Below are positions 1 through 5,315 of a stretch of DNA of 5,930 bases, piece after piece. Both the position numbers and the translations under genes were made by a program. The first letter of the stretch is position 1. The number at the start of each line of letters is the position of its first letter. A model generated the notes under the pieces. It was not told where the DNA came from. It saw only the letters and a program-made list of their open reading frames with translations, and did not search any database. This stretch comes from an uncultured Mediterraneibacter sp. (lineage in GTDB: Bacteria > Bacillota > Clostridia > Lachnospirales > Lachnospiraceae): positions 1 to 5,930 of the forward strand of contig CAKRWZ010000094.1 in NCBI GenBank assembly GCA_934418295.1, written 5' to 3'.

Positions 1-57
1 GTGTTTGTTGTCTATTGTTCAGTTTTCAAGGTCCTTTGCTTTCCCTCGCGGGTCAGC
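1..57 (-). ncRNA. 5' leader of a probable rRNA operon (16S gene beyond the left edge)
   Basis: Read on the minus strand, the stretch after the promoter at 64-93 carries GACCTTGAAAACTGAACAA (about 15-33). This closely matches the CTTTGAAAACTGAACA-type element found in Firmicutes rRNA operon leaders just before 16S rRNA, which includes the boxA-like antitermination signal. There is also a compact CCC-GCGA-GGG hairpin at 43-52, close to the expected transcription start. No open reading frame with a ribosome binding site follows on this strand. The identification rests on the motif together with the strong promoter. The 16S gene itself is not in the window, so a tRNA operon or another stable RNA remains possible. 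Confidence 0.68.
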
Positions 58-63
58 TTAAAC

Positions 64-93
64 ATAATAGCATTTCACATCTTGTTTTGTCAA
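64..93 (-). promoter_or_regulatory. Strong sigma-A promoter, probably the rRNA operon promoter
   Basis: On the minus strand there is a perfect -35 TTGACA (88-93), an 18-nt spacer and a -10 TATTAT (64-69). This predicts a transcription start near position 57. The DNA just upstream (94-170) is almost pure A/G on this strand with repeated A-tracts, as expected for an UP element that binds the alpha subunit C-terminal domain at stable-RNA promoters. The leader downstream carries an rRNA-type motif. The near-consensus hexamers are read directly; assignment to rRNA is inferred. Confidence 0.8.
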
Positions 94-163
94 TACTTTT
101 TCAAACTTTTTTCTACTTTTTTTCTTCTTTATTTTTTCTTTGTCTTTTCTTTGTTTTTTCTTC
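94..163 (-). promoter_or_regulatory. A-tract-rich purine strand, candidate UP element
   Basis: About 70 nt of the minus strand are almost only A and G, with many runs of three to seven A and only isolated C or T. The stretch abuts the -35 hexamer of the promoter at 64-93. A-tracts in this place are known to raise the activity of rRNA promoters through DNA bending and contacts with the RNA polymerase alpha subunit. No reading frame here has a ribosome binding site or protein-like composition. The regulatory role is inferred from position and composition only. Confidence 0.5.
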
Positions 164-191
164 TATATATAGTATATTTTTCTTCTATCAA
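164..191 (-). promoter_or_regulatory. Possible second, upstream promoter of the rRNA operon
   Basis: The minus strand shows TTGATA (186-191, one mismatch to the -35 consensus), a 16-nt spacer and TATATA (164-169, four of six to the -10 consensus). Tandem promoters are common ahead of rRNA operons, and this would be the distal one. The region is so AT-rich that chance matches are expected, and the -35 overlaps the U-tract of the terminator at 190-236. It is weak evidence on its own. Confidence 0.3.
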
Positions 192-236
192 AAAACTCGA
201 AAGAGAATCAAAAATACAGATTCCATTTCGAGTTTT
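190..236 (-). terminator. Rho-independent terminator of the five-gene cluster
   Basis: On the minus strand ACTCGAAA (226-233) pairs with TTTCGAGT (195-202). A 2x2 internal loop follows, then GAATC (219-223) pairs with GATTC (205-209) around a 9-nt loop. Flanking A/T pairs extend the base. The stem is followed directly by six T (190-195). This is a classic intrinsic terminator, about 75 nt after the stop codon of the four-helix membrane protein gene, and it insulates that transcription from the rRNA promoter. The stem is symmetrical, but the other strand has only a short T-tract. Confidence 0.85.
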
Positions 237-310
237 CTCCTAAAAGCCAAGAAGCACCGTTCCACCATTTACTTCGATGATTTTGCGCCTCCTTTCAGAG
301 TATGGATGCG

Positions 311-733
311 TTATGCAATGTGCTCTTTCTTGTTGAACACGGCACCAATGATGTAAAGAACCGGCAAAACAAGACCAAGCATAAGAAAGAATACACTGAA
401 GGAACCACCGCCGGCGGAATTCAATATGGTACTTGCAACACAAAGCACTGCTACGATAACGCCCCACGCCATGCAGATGCCTGCTTTTTCCGGTTTTTTG
501 CAATTTATTATACCAATAATTCCGGCAGTCAATTCTGCAGCTGCACTGACAAGCATCAGTCCGACAGATGCATAAAGCAATGCTGACGAAGCTTTTCCAT
601 CACTGACATACGCAAGGGCGGCAACCCCCAATGCTGCAATGATACCCATAATAATCGAAATCCCTCCGCCGATGATCATCAAAATACCTGTTACTTTCAA
701 AAACCCTGAGCCTTTTGTTTTTGCTGTTTCCAT
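311..733 (-). CDS. Small four-helix integral membrane protein, function unknown
   Basis: The protein has 140 residues and is almost entirely hydrophobic. Four predicted membrane segments lie at about 12-42, 50-76, 84-106 and 112-133. A short Lys-rich N-terminus and the charged tail NKKEHIA suggest that both ends lie in the cytoplasm. Between helices 2 and 3 sits NCKKPEKA, a Cys-Lys-Lys-Pro loop that I recall from small uncharacterised clostridial membrane proteins. The first helices are rich in Gly and Ala (IGGGISIIMGIIAALG), which permits close helix packing. The ATG has a well-placed AGGAGG (742-747) 8 nt upstream. The gene is last in the co-directional series, 157 nt after the preceding stop, and is followed by a strong terminator. 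No catalytic motif is visible. It could be a membrane partner of the SPFH protein or an unrelated neighbour. Confidence 0.85.
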   Translation of the reverse strand: METAKTKGSGFLKVTGILMIIGGGISIIMGIIAALGVAALAYVSDGKASSALLYASVGLMLVSAAAELTAGIIGIINCKKPEKAGICMAWGVIVAVLCVASTILNSAGGGSFSVFFLMLGLVLPVLYIIGAVFNKKEHIA

Positions 734-763
734 TCTTAAAACCTCCTAAAAATAATTTTTATC

Positions 764-787
764 TAAAACGGTCAACCCGCCGTTTTA
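764..787 (-). other. Inverted repeat in the gap before the four-helix gene
   Basis: TAAAACGG (764-771) and CCGTTTTA (780-787) form an 8-bp stem with an 8-nt loop. The repeat lies about 30 nt upstream of the start codon at 733. It could be an mRNA hairpin affecting stability, a weak attenuator or an operator. There is no clean T-run straight after it on the minus strand, so I do not call it a terminator. Confidence 0.4.
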
Positions 788-813
788 TTTGATGTAATCG
801 GGTAAACTATCCT

Positions 814-861
814 AAAAACAAGCGGACGGCAAATAGATCTTCCCGCCTGTGCGGCCTGCTT
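814..861 (-). terminator. Weak or partial intrinsic terminator after the double-zinc-ribbon gene
   Basis: On the minus strand AAGCAGG (855-861) can pair with CCGCTT (820-825) with one bulged base, and internal GGC/GCC pairs are possible. The hairpin is followed after two bases by TTTTT (814-818). It lies about 30 nt past the stop codon at 891. The imperfect stem suggests partial rather than complete termination, which could lower expression of the final gene. Confidence 0.4.
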
Positions 862-890
862 AAACATAATCACTAATTTCCGTCCTCCAT

Positions 891-2195
891 TTATTCTTCA
901 TTCTTCTGCATAATCCATTTTGCATTGTTGACCTGTAACCCGTACCCGCAAAACGAACAGCAGTGGTTTTGATCCGGCATAAAATTGGCACCGCAGGAAG
1001 GACAAGTCTTTTCGACAAAGAACTCTCCGTCCGCTTTTCTCCTTTGGGGATATCTGGCCCTTTGCAGGGTGACTATTCTCTTATATCTCTTCGTATATGG
1101 TTTTCGGTTTTCGGGGAGATGGGTTTCACTCATATAAACCTCAGCCGTTATTTTTGTTGTGTCGTCCGTATTGACGACCCTTTTTAAAATAATTGTCCCC
1201 ACGCTGTAATCCATCAGATCAATACTGCTTACTTCTTCAAATAATGCCTCGCTGATACAGGATCGCAAGTAGTTCTCGGAGTAACGGACGATCTCTCCCG
1301 GCAGCTTTTCCTGTTTCATTCTTTTGGCAATGATAAGTGCAATAATCACCGCTGAAATGAGTACTGCTGCGCCCATACCTGCCGCAAAGGATATCTCCGT
1401 ATCCTGAATAAGCCAAAGGCATAAGAATTCGCAGACAAACAGGATCGTTGCCGAAACCAGCAGCTGTAAGGTTCTTCGCAGGTTTATTCCAATCTGCTCA
1501 TAAATCTCAAAAACTTCGGTCTGCCAATCATAAAAGTCACTTTGAATCACGCCGCCGCAATACGGGCAAACCACCTGCTGACTGCTAAGCTCTACCTGAG
1601 CGCCACAGGACGGACAGATAATTTTTGCCTGATCATCGTAGTAGTTTTTCTTTTTTTCTGCACGGTCCGAATTGCGTATATGCCTCGACTGAAGAACCCG
1701 GGCATAAGCGTTTTTACGATACAATTTATACACGGGTTTACCGTCCTGTGTTGATATAAGACGCTCCAGCGCACTGCACTGCAGCACAGATTCACGCCAC
1801 TCTCTGCCTTCGTCATTCCACTTTTTAAAATCATTCTTCGGCAGCGGTACAACATCTGTCAATCGGATATCCCGATGAAGGTGATACCGTTTAAGTAAGT
1901 TAATCTGCTGCTCAATATTTTTGCGAAAAACCAAGTCCATTCTCGCCGGAAGCAAGTCTTTGTCCGCTTTTCCGAGTGAGATCAGGATATTCTCAAAAGC
2001 ATGCTTGATGTCGCCATGAAGACCTGCCCCCTGCAATGGCGTATTGCGTTTATACATCAACCTTTTGAGCTTTGCACTTTTCAAATTTTTCGGCAAAAGA
2101 CCGGTAAAATCGACTTCAATAACCTTTTCGCCAACAAAATAAGCATAAATTGCGGTTACTGCGATCGCCATCAGTAATGCTTCTGATAAGCTCAT
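891..2195 (-). CDS. Membrane protein with two zinc ribbons flanking a transmembrane hairpin
   Basis: The protein has 434 residues and an unusual split layout. A hydrophobic N-terminal segment (about 3-21) is followed by a soluble, basic region (25-190). Zinc ribbon 1 (C194, C197, C210, C213, as CPSCG and CPYCGG) comes next, then two membrane helices (about 242-263 and 269-290). A second soluble region (300-395) ends in zinc ribbon 2 (C398, C401, then C412 or C413 and C416, as CPSCGANF and CSFCGYG). Both soluble parts contain a basic YxxxYKR/YKLYR-type stretch before the ribbon, so they may be duplicated modules. The arrangement recalls bacterial Tim44-like or NTF2-like zinc-ribbon membrane proteins and, in general design, YdjG of B. 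subtilis; I am not certain of either homology. The start codon is preceded by GGAAGGTGAT, which overlaps the upstream stop codon. Only 11 nt separate the two genes, indicating translational coupling. Confidence 0.85.
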   Translation of the reverse strand: MSLSEALLMAIAVTAIYAYFVGEKVIEVDFTGLLPKNLKSAKLKRLMYKRNTPLQGAGLHGDIKHAFENILISLGKADKDLLPARMDLVFRKNIEQQINLLKRYHLHRDIRLTDVVPLPKNDFKKWNDEGREWRESVLQCSALERLISTQDGKPVYKLYRKNAYARVLQSRHIRNSDRAEKKKNYYDDQAKIICPSCGAQVELSSQQVVCPYCGGVIQSDFYDWQTEVFEIYEQIGINLRRTLQLLVSATILFVCEFLCLWLIQDTEISFAAGMGAAVLISAVIIALIIAKRMKQEKLPGEIVRYSENYLRSCISEALFEEVSSIDLMDYSVGTIILKRVVNTDDTTKITAEVYMSETHLPENRKPYTKRYKRIVTLQRARYPQRRKADGEFFVEKTCPSCGANFMPDQNHCCSFCGYGLQVNNAKWIMQKNEE

Positions 2196-2206
2196 AAATC
2201 ACCTTC

Positions 2207-2758
2207 CTATCTGTCGGCTTTGCGTCCTTTGCTTTTTGTAGCCTTACCGATATTCTGCTTGCCTGATTTCTTTCGAAGCATATCATAAGCCATGACTGCA
2301 GATATAACAATACCGACAGGGATTGCCGCACAATAAAGCAGAAAATAAACAGGGTTTCCCTCCGGAGAGATTTTGTAATCTCCGTTTTTGGCTTTATAAA
2401 CCTCAACGCTGATTGTGTCGCCTCTTCTCAGTTTATCGTAATTATATTTTTTGGTAAGTTCTCTTGCATAGACTCGCTCTTCACATTTTCCTTTATAAGA
2501 TTCCCCATTAACAATATATGAAACTTTAAACTTATATGTCGTCATAGTTACAACACCATTATCATCTTTATCCTCCTTGGTGGAAAACTCATCAATAACA
2601 GCGTCAACTTTTCGGATATCCGTTGAATTTTTATATTCATTGCCTTCGGTACGACTTAAAATTATACCGATAATTCCTGCGGCAATTAAACTGATACCCA
2701 TAAGCAAAGCCAGTATAGAATATATATTGTCTTTCTTTTTCTCCGGATCTTTAGTCAC
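2207..2758 (-). CDS. Two-helix membrane protein with a DUF3592-like external domain
   Basis: The protein has 183 residues. A membrane helix lies at about 13-34, a roughly 100-residue domain at 40-135, a second helix at 137-160, and a very basic cytoplasmic tail at 161-183 (KKSGK, KATKSKGRK). The central domain reads like DUF3592: a valine-rich start (KVDAVIDEF), TTYKFKVSYIVNGESYKG, then RRGDTISVEVYKAKNGDYKI before the second helix. I infer that it is a small beta domain outside the membrane. The reading frame is open further upstream, but an ATG at 2878 would overlap the SPFH gene by about 95 nt. A GTG at 2756-2758 has a perfect AAGGAGG (2766-2772) 7 nt ahead, so I take the GTG. The gap to the SPFH stop is 25 nt. 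Function is unknown; membership in the operon is likely. Confidence 0.85.
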   Translation of the reverse strand: MTKDPEKKKDNIYSILALLMGISLIAAGIIGIILSRTEGNEYKNSTDIRKVDAVIDEFSTKEDKDDNGVVTMTTYKFKVSYIVNGESYKGKCEERVYARELTKKYNYDKLRRGDTISVEVYKAKNGDYKISPEGNPVYFLLYCAAIPVGIVISAVMAYDMLRKKSGKQNIGKATKSKGRKADR

Positions 2759-2765
2759 AATCACA

Positions 2766-2772
2766 CCTCCTT
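2766..2772 (-). promoter_or_regulatory. Ribosome binding site that fixes a GTG start
   Basis: AAGGAGG on the minus strand lies 7 nt before GTG at 2756-2758. No comparable site precedes the in-frame ATG at 2878, which lies inside the SPFH coding sequence. This decides the start of the DUF3592-like gene. Confidence 0.85.
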
Positions 2773-2783
2773 CATCGGCTGTC

Positions 2784-4205
2784 TCATTTTCTGTCGTTAT
2801 CGTCAAATATATCTCCGCATTCAGGACAGAACTTCGGCGGATTCTTTGGATCCTCCGGCTCCCAGCCGCATTTATCACAACGATAAAGCGGTGCGTCCTC
2901 CGGTTTTTTTGCGCCGCAGTTCTGACAGAATTTACCTTTGTTCACTGCACCGCAGGTACAAGTCCAGCCATCTGTAGCTGACGGCCTGGGGGATCCGCAC
3001 TCAGGACAGAATTTTCCTGTAGCCGTAACTCCGCACTTGCATTTCCAAGCACCTGCCTCAGGCTGTGGCTCCGGCTTTTTTGCACCGCAGTCCGGGCAGA
3101 AATTGCCGCTGACCGTAGCTCCGCAGACACATTTCCAACTGTCCGCTGCAGGTTTCACAGAGGTAGCCGGGGCTTGCTGATGAGACTGCTGCTGTTGCTG
3201 TTGTCCCATGGCAAATAAATTCTGTGCATTCATACCGCCGGTATTCATCGCCATCCCCATGCCCATAAAACCAGTCATAGCGCCCGCTTCGTTGGAGGCT
3301 GCCGCTTTCATTGCATCTGCCTGCGCACCGACAAGTGTTGCAGCTGCCATAGTAGGATCTCGCATAATCGCTGTGCGCTGAGCCTGCTTGACCATTTCGG
3401 CATCTTCCTCCGGCAGCGTGACGGAACCGAGAGCTATGCTGACAACCTGAAGTCCGCGCAGCGCTCCCCATTTTTCAGAAAGCGCCGTATTCATAGCATT
3501 TTCAAGGTCAGTGTTATGACTGACTATCTGATTTGGCCGCAACTCCAAATCGGACAGCCGTCCAAATGCCGGCTGCAATGCGCTGATAAATTCTGTCTTT
3601 AGCTGACCGTCCAGTTCCTCGCGTGAATACTCCTGTTCCACATTCCCACAGACATTGGCATAAAACAGCAGCGGATCTGCGATCCTATATGAATAAACAC
3701 CGGAACAACGCACCGACACATCCACATCCAGTCCGATTTTTGAGTCTACCACGCGGAATGGAATCGGGTTCGGTGTGCCAAATTTGTTGTCGATAAGCTC
3801 CTTGGTGTTAAAATAGTACACGCGCTGATCCTTGCCGGTGTCTCCGCCGTAGGTGAAGCGTTTACCGATGGTCTTAAAGGTTTCCTTTATACTTTCACCC
3901 AGGCTTCCCGAAAAAACCGATGGTTCGGTTGAAGTATCATATGTAAATTCGCCGGGCTCAGCACAGACCTCCACGACCTTCCCCTGTTCTACAATGATCA
4001 TACACTGTCCGTCGGCTACGGCAATGCCGGAACCGTTGGAAATGATGTTGTCATTTCCTTTTGTATTGGAGGAACGTCCGCTGACGCGCTTTTGCCCCTT
4101 GGTAACGAGTACCTCCTTAGGTATAGACTCACAGTAGAAGAATTCCTTCCATTGATCGGCAAGAGTGCCTCCCAACGCGCCAATACCCGCTTTAATAAGT
4201 CCCAT
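2784..4205 (-). CDS. SPFH (band-7) domain protein, YdjI-like, with four C-terminal zinc ribbons
   Basis: The protein has 473 residues. The N-terminus MGLIKAGIGALGGTLADQWK with EFFYC is typical of the YdjI-type SPFH family and probably forms a membrane-contacting amphipathic helix; there is no true membrane span. The SPFH region covers about 25-265 and includes TKGQKRVSGRSSNTKG, NGSGIAVADGQCMIIVEQGK, GDTGKDQRVYYFNTKEL and IPFRVVDSKIGLDVDVSVR. A helical stretch follows (SVTLPEEDAEMVKQAQRTAI), then a Gly/Met/Ala-rich segment (298-333) and a run of six Gln (335-340). The tail holds three tandem ribbons with WxCxCG and CxxCG (Cys 359/361/370/373, 389/391/400/403, 416/418/427/430). A fourth, rubredoxin-like knuckle pair follows (443/446/460/463). 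The start has AAAGGAG (4214-4220) 8 nt upstream. SPFH proteins oligomerise on membranes and form microdomains; B. subtilis YdjI belongs to the pspA-ydjGHI stress operon. The ribbons probably bind partners. The family call is firm, the cellular role inferred. Confidence 0.93.
   Translation of the reverse strand: MGLIKAGIGALGGTLADQWKEFFYCESIPKEVLVTKGQKRVSGRSSNTKGNDNIISNGSGIAVADGQCMIIVEQGKVVEVCAEPGEFTYDTSTEPSVFSGSLGESIKETFKTIGKRFTYGGDTGKDQRVYYFNTKELIDNKFGTPNPIPFRVVDSKIGLDVDVSVRCSGVYSYRIADPLLFYANVCGNVEQEYSREELDGQLKTEFISALQPAFGRLSDLELRPNQIVSHNTDLENAMNTALSEKWGALRGLQVVSIALGSVTLPEEDAEMVKQAQRTAIMRDPTMAAATLVGAQADAMKAAASNEAGAMTGFMGMGMAMNTGGMNAQNLFAMGQQQQQQSHQQAPATSVKPAADSWKCVCGATVSGNFCPDCGAKKPEPQPEAGAWKCKCGVTATGKFCPECGSPRPSATDGWTCTCGAVNKGKFCQNCGAKKPEDAPLYRCDKCGWEPEDPKNPPKFCPECGDIFDDNDRK
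2814..3137 (-). repeat. Tandem zinc-ribbon modules inside the SPFH gene
   Basis: Three units of about 21 residues (coding 3075-3137, 2985-3047 and 2904-2966) share the pattern W-x-C-x-C-G, eight residues, C-x-x-C-G, then a Pro-containing linker. A fourth, divergent unit (2814-2885) has CDKCGW and CPECGD with a 13-residue loop. The unit spacing is 90 and 81 nt. The similarity in DNA and protein points to internal duplication of one module. Confidence 0.8.
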
Positions 4206-4259
4206 AATAATTGCTCCTTTCCAATTATAAGAATGATCTATATATATTTCTCCCTTATC

Positions 4260-5147
4260 TTACTTTGCTCCGAGAACCGCCCATGTATCGTTCAGGACAT
4301 CATAGGCATAGACAAGATTGTCGCATACGCCGTAATAACATTCCCTGACAAATTGCCCCTCTCTGTCGGTTCCAAGGGCAAAAAGCAGACAGGTGCGACC
4401 TTCTATCATCTGCGTATCCCCTGTATACATAATCTTCATCCCCTGTTCAACAGCTGACTTGACCTCGTCGGCTTCCAGAAGAAGTTCGGTTGCGATTTGA
4501 ACTGAACTTGCGTCAGGTGATTCCTCATATATTGAGAAATCGTACACTCCCTTGATCTCCTGCAAGTGACCGTTTTCCATGGACAGCGCTGGGCGAAAGT
4601 CAATGGCTCCGCTGCCGTCAGTAGCAGTAATCAGCACGTTGGAATAAATCTCGCTGAGATTGCATCGCAACAAAATGGTCTCGCCCGGCTTTCCTGTATA
4701 AAGCGGATTGCTCTTATCGTCCGCATACTCGCCGTCTTCGGTCATCGCAGATGAATACACCGTTATCGTTCCTTTTTCATTTACCGGTACAATCGCATAC
4801 AACTCCTGTCCTTCAACCATGTAAAGCATTGCGCACGAGAGATCTGGATATTCTTTCCCGGTTTCGCTACTTGTAAAATAAGTACGCAAATCGACTTCAG
4901 AGCTTTCGCTATCCACATAGCCGATAAAGGCAATGCCGACTACGCTGCCGGTTTGATGGATTTCCTTTTGCAGCGCCGTTAAAGCGACATCCTCTGTGTT
5001 TGCATCATCCGGCTTCTTGTCAGAACTGTCCTCAGAAGTCTTACTCCCATCGGGATATGAAGTGTTTTCTCCGGGCAATACCATGCACCCGCACAAAGAG
5101 CAGACAAATAATATTACTGTACAAAACAGCAAAGCGATTCTTTTCAT
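4260..5147 (-). CDS. Exported lipoprotein, function unknown
   Basis: The protein has 295 residues. A lipoprotein signal peptide is clear: MKR, a hydrophobic core (4-18), then the lipobox L-C-G-C with C21 as the lipidated residue. A Ser/Asp/Lys-rich linker (27-53) precedes a folded part of about 240 residues with alternating beta-like stretches (VVGIAFIGYVDS, ELYAIVPVNEKGTITVYSS, GETILLRCNL). The C-terminal part (TCLLFALGTDREGQFVRECY, then VYAYDVLNDTWAVLG) looks like a small beta domain of the kind seen in clostridial surface lipoproteins. Mature cysteines C105, C162, C253, C270 and C275 could form disulfides. No enzymatic motif is seen. The ATG follows AGGAGG (5153-5158) by 5 nt. It is the first gene of the cluster, 54 nt ahead of the SPFH gene. 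It may be the outside sensor or ligand-binding part of that system; this is inferred from position. Confidence 0.87.
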   Translation of the reverse strand: MKRIALLFCTVILFVCSLCGCMVLPGENTSYPDGSKTSEDSSDKKPDDANTEDVALTALQKEIHQTGSVVGIAFIGYVDSESSEVDLRTYFTSSETGKEYPDLSCAMLYMVEGQELYAIVPVNEKGTITVYSSAMTEDGEYADDKSNPLYTGKPGETILLRCNLSEIYSNVLITATDGSGAIDFRPALSMENGHLQEIKGVYDFSIYEESPDASSVQIATELLLEADEVKSAVEQGMKIMYTGDTQMIEGRTCLLFALGTDREGQFVRECYYGVCDNLVYAYDVLNDTWAVLGAK

Positions 5148-5159
5148 GTCAACCTCCTC

Positions 5160-5244
5160 TTTTTTCTCGTTTTGAAACCTTTCCCGGATTTACTATGTAA
5201 CATTACCTTTCCAAAGAAAACCAATTGTTTGATTTGCTTTGGAA
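5160..5244 (-). promoter_or_regulatory. Intergenic region expected to hold the promoter of the five-gene cluster
   Basis: This AT-rich stretch lies between the terminator of the surface-protein gene and the ribosome binding site of the lipoprotein gene, so the cluster promoter should lie here. On the minus strand TTGGTT and TTGGAA are possible -35 elements, and TACATAGT lies downstream. No pair has both good hexamers and a 16-18 nt spacer. I see no convincing sigma-A promoter, which leaves room for an alternative sigma factor or an activator. A small inverted repeat GTAA-TG-TTAC is present. Confidence 0.3.
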
Positions 5245-5289
5245 AAGCAAAAGGGCGGAAGCGGATAGCTTCCGTCCCGCCCTTTGCTT
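5245..5289 (-). terminator. Intrinsic terminator after the surface-protein gene
   Basis: On the minus strand AAGCAAAGGGCGG pairs with CCGCCCTTTTGCTT with one bulged base. AAGC/GCTT pairs close a small TATCC loop after an asymmetric bulge. The arm ends in a T-rich stretch (TTTTGCTTTTCC). It starts 26 nt past the stop codon at 5316, the right place for a terminator. The T-run is interrupted, so its efficiency is uncertain, but the GC-rich stem is long. Confidence 0.72.
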
Positions 5290-5315
5290 AAATCTTTCGG
5301 ATTTGCTTTCCGATA

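Noticed and set aside
1..356. Two overlapping plus-strand reading frames rich in Phe and Leu
   Set aside because: They are translations of the pyrimidine-rich strand of the rRNA promoter and A-tract region. They have no ribosome binding site and biased, non-protein composition.
2759..2878. N-terminal extension of the DUF3592-like gene to an ATG at 2878
   Set aside because: It would lie inside the end of the SPFH gene, lacks a ribosome binding site and adds an unconserved-looking basic stretch. The GTG at 2758 has a perfect AAGGAGG.
2814..3137. CRISPR-like spacing of similar units
   Set aside because: The repeats are imperfect, in frame, 81-90 nt apart and encode zinc ribbons, so they are protein-domain duplications and not a CRISPR array.
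2938..3180. Plus-strand frame and minus-strand shadow frames across the zinc-ribbon region
   Set aside because: They are shadows of the repetitive Cys/Gly codons of the SPFH gene, with no ribosome binding sites or family features.
4224..4229. Perfect TATAAT on the minus strand just before the SPFH gene
   Set aside because: No acceptable -35 lies 16-18 nt upstream, and the start of transcription would fall on the ribosome binding site. It is more likely chance in an AT-rich spacer.
4092..4457. Plus-strand frame of 121 codons across the lipoprotein-SPFH junction
   Set aside because: It is antisense to two well-supported genes and their ribosome binding site, and its translation shows no recognisable domain.
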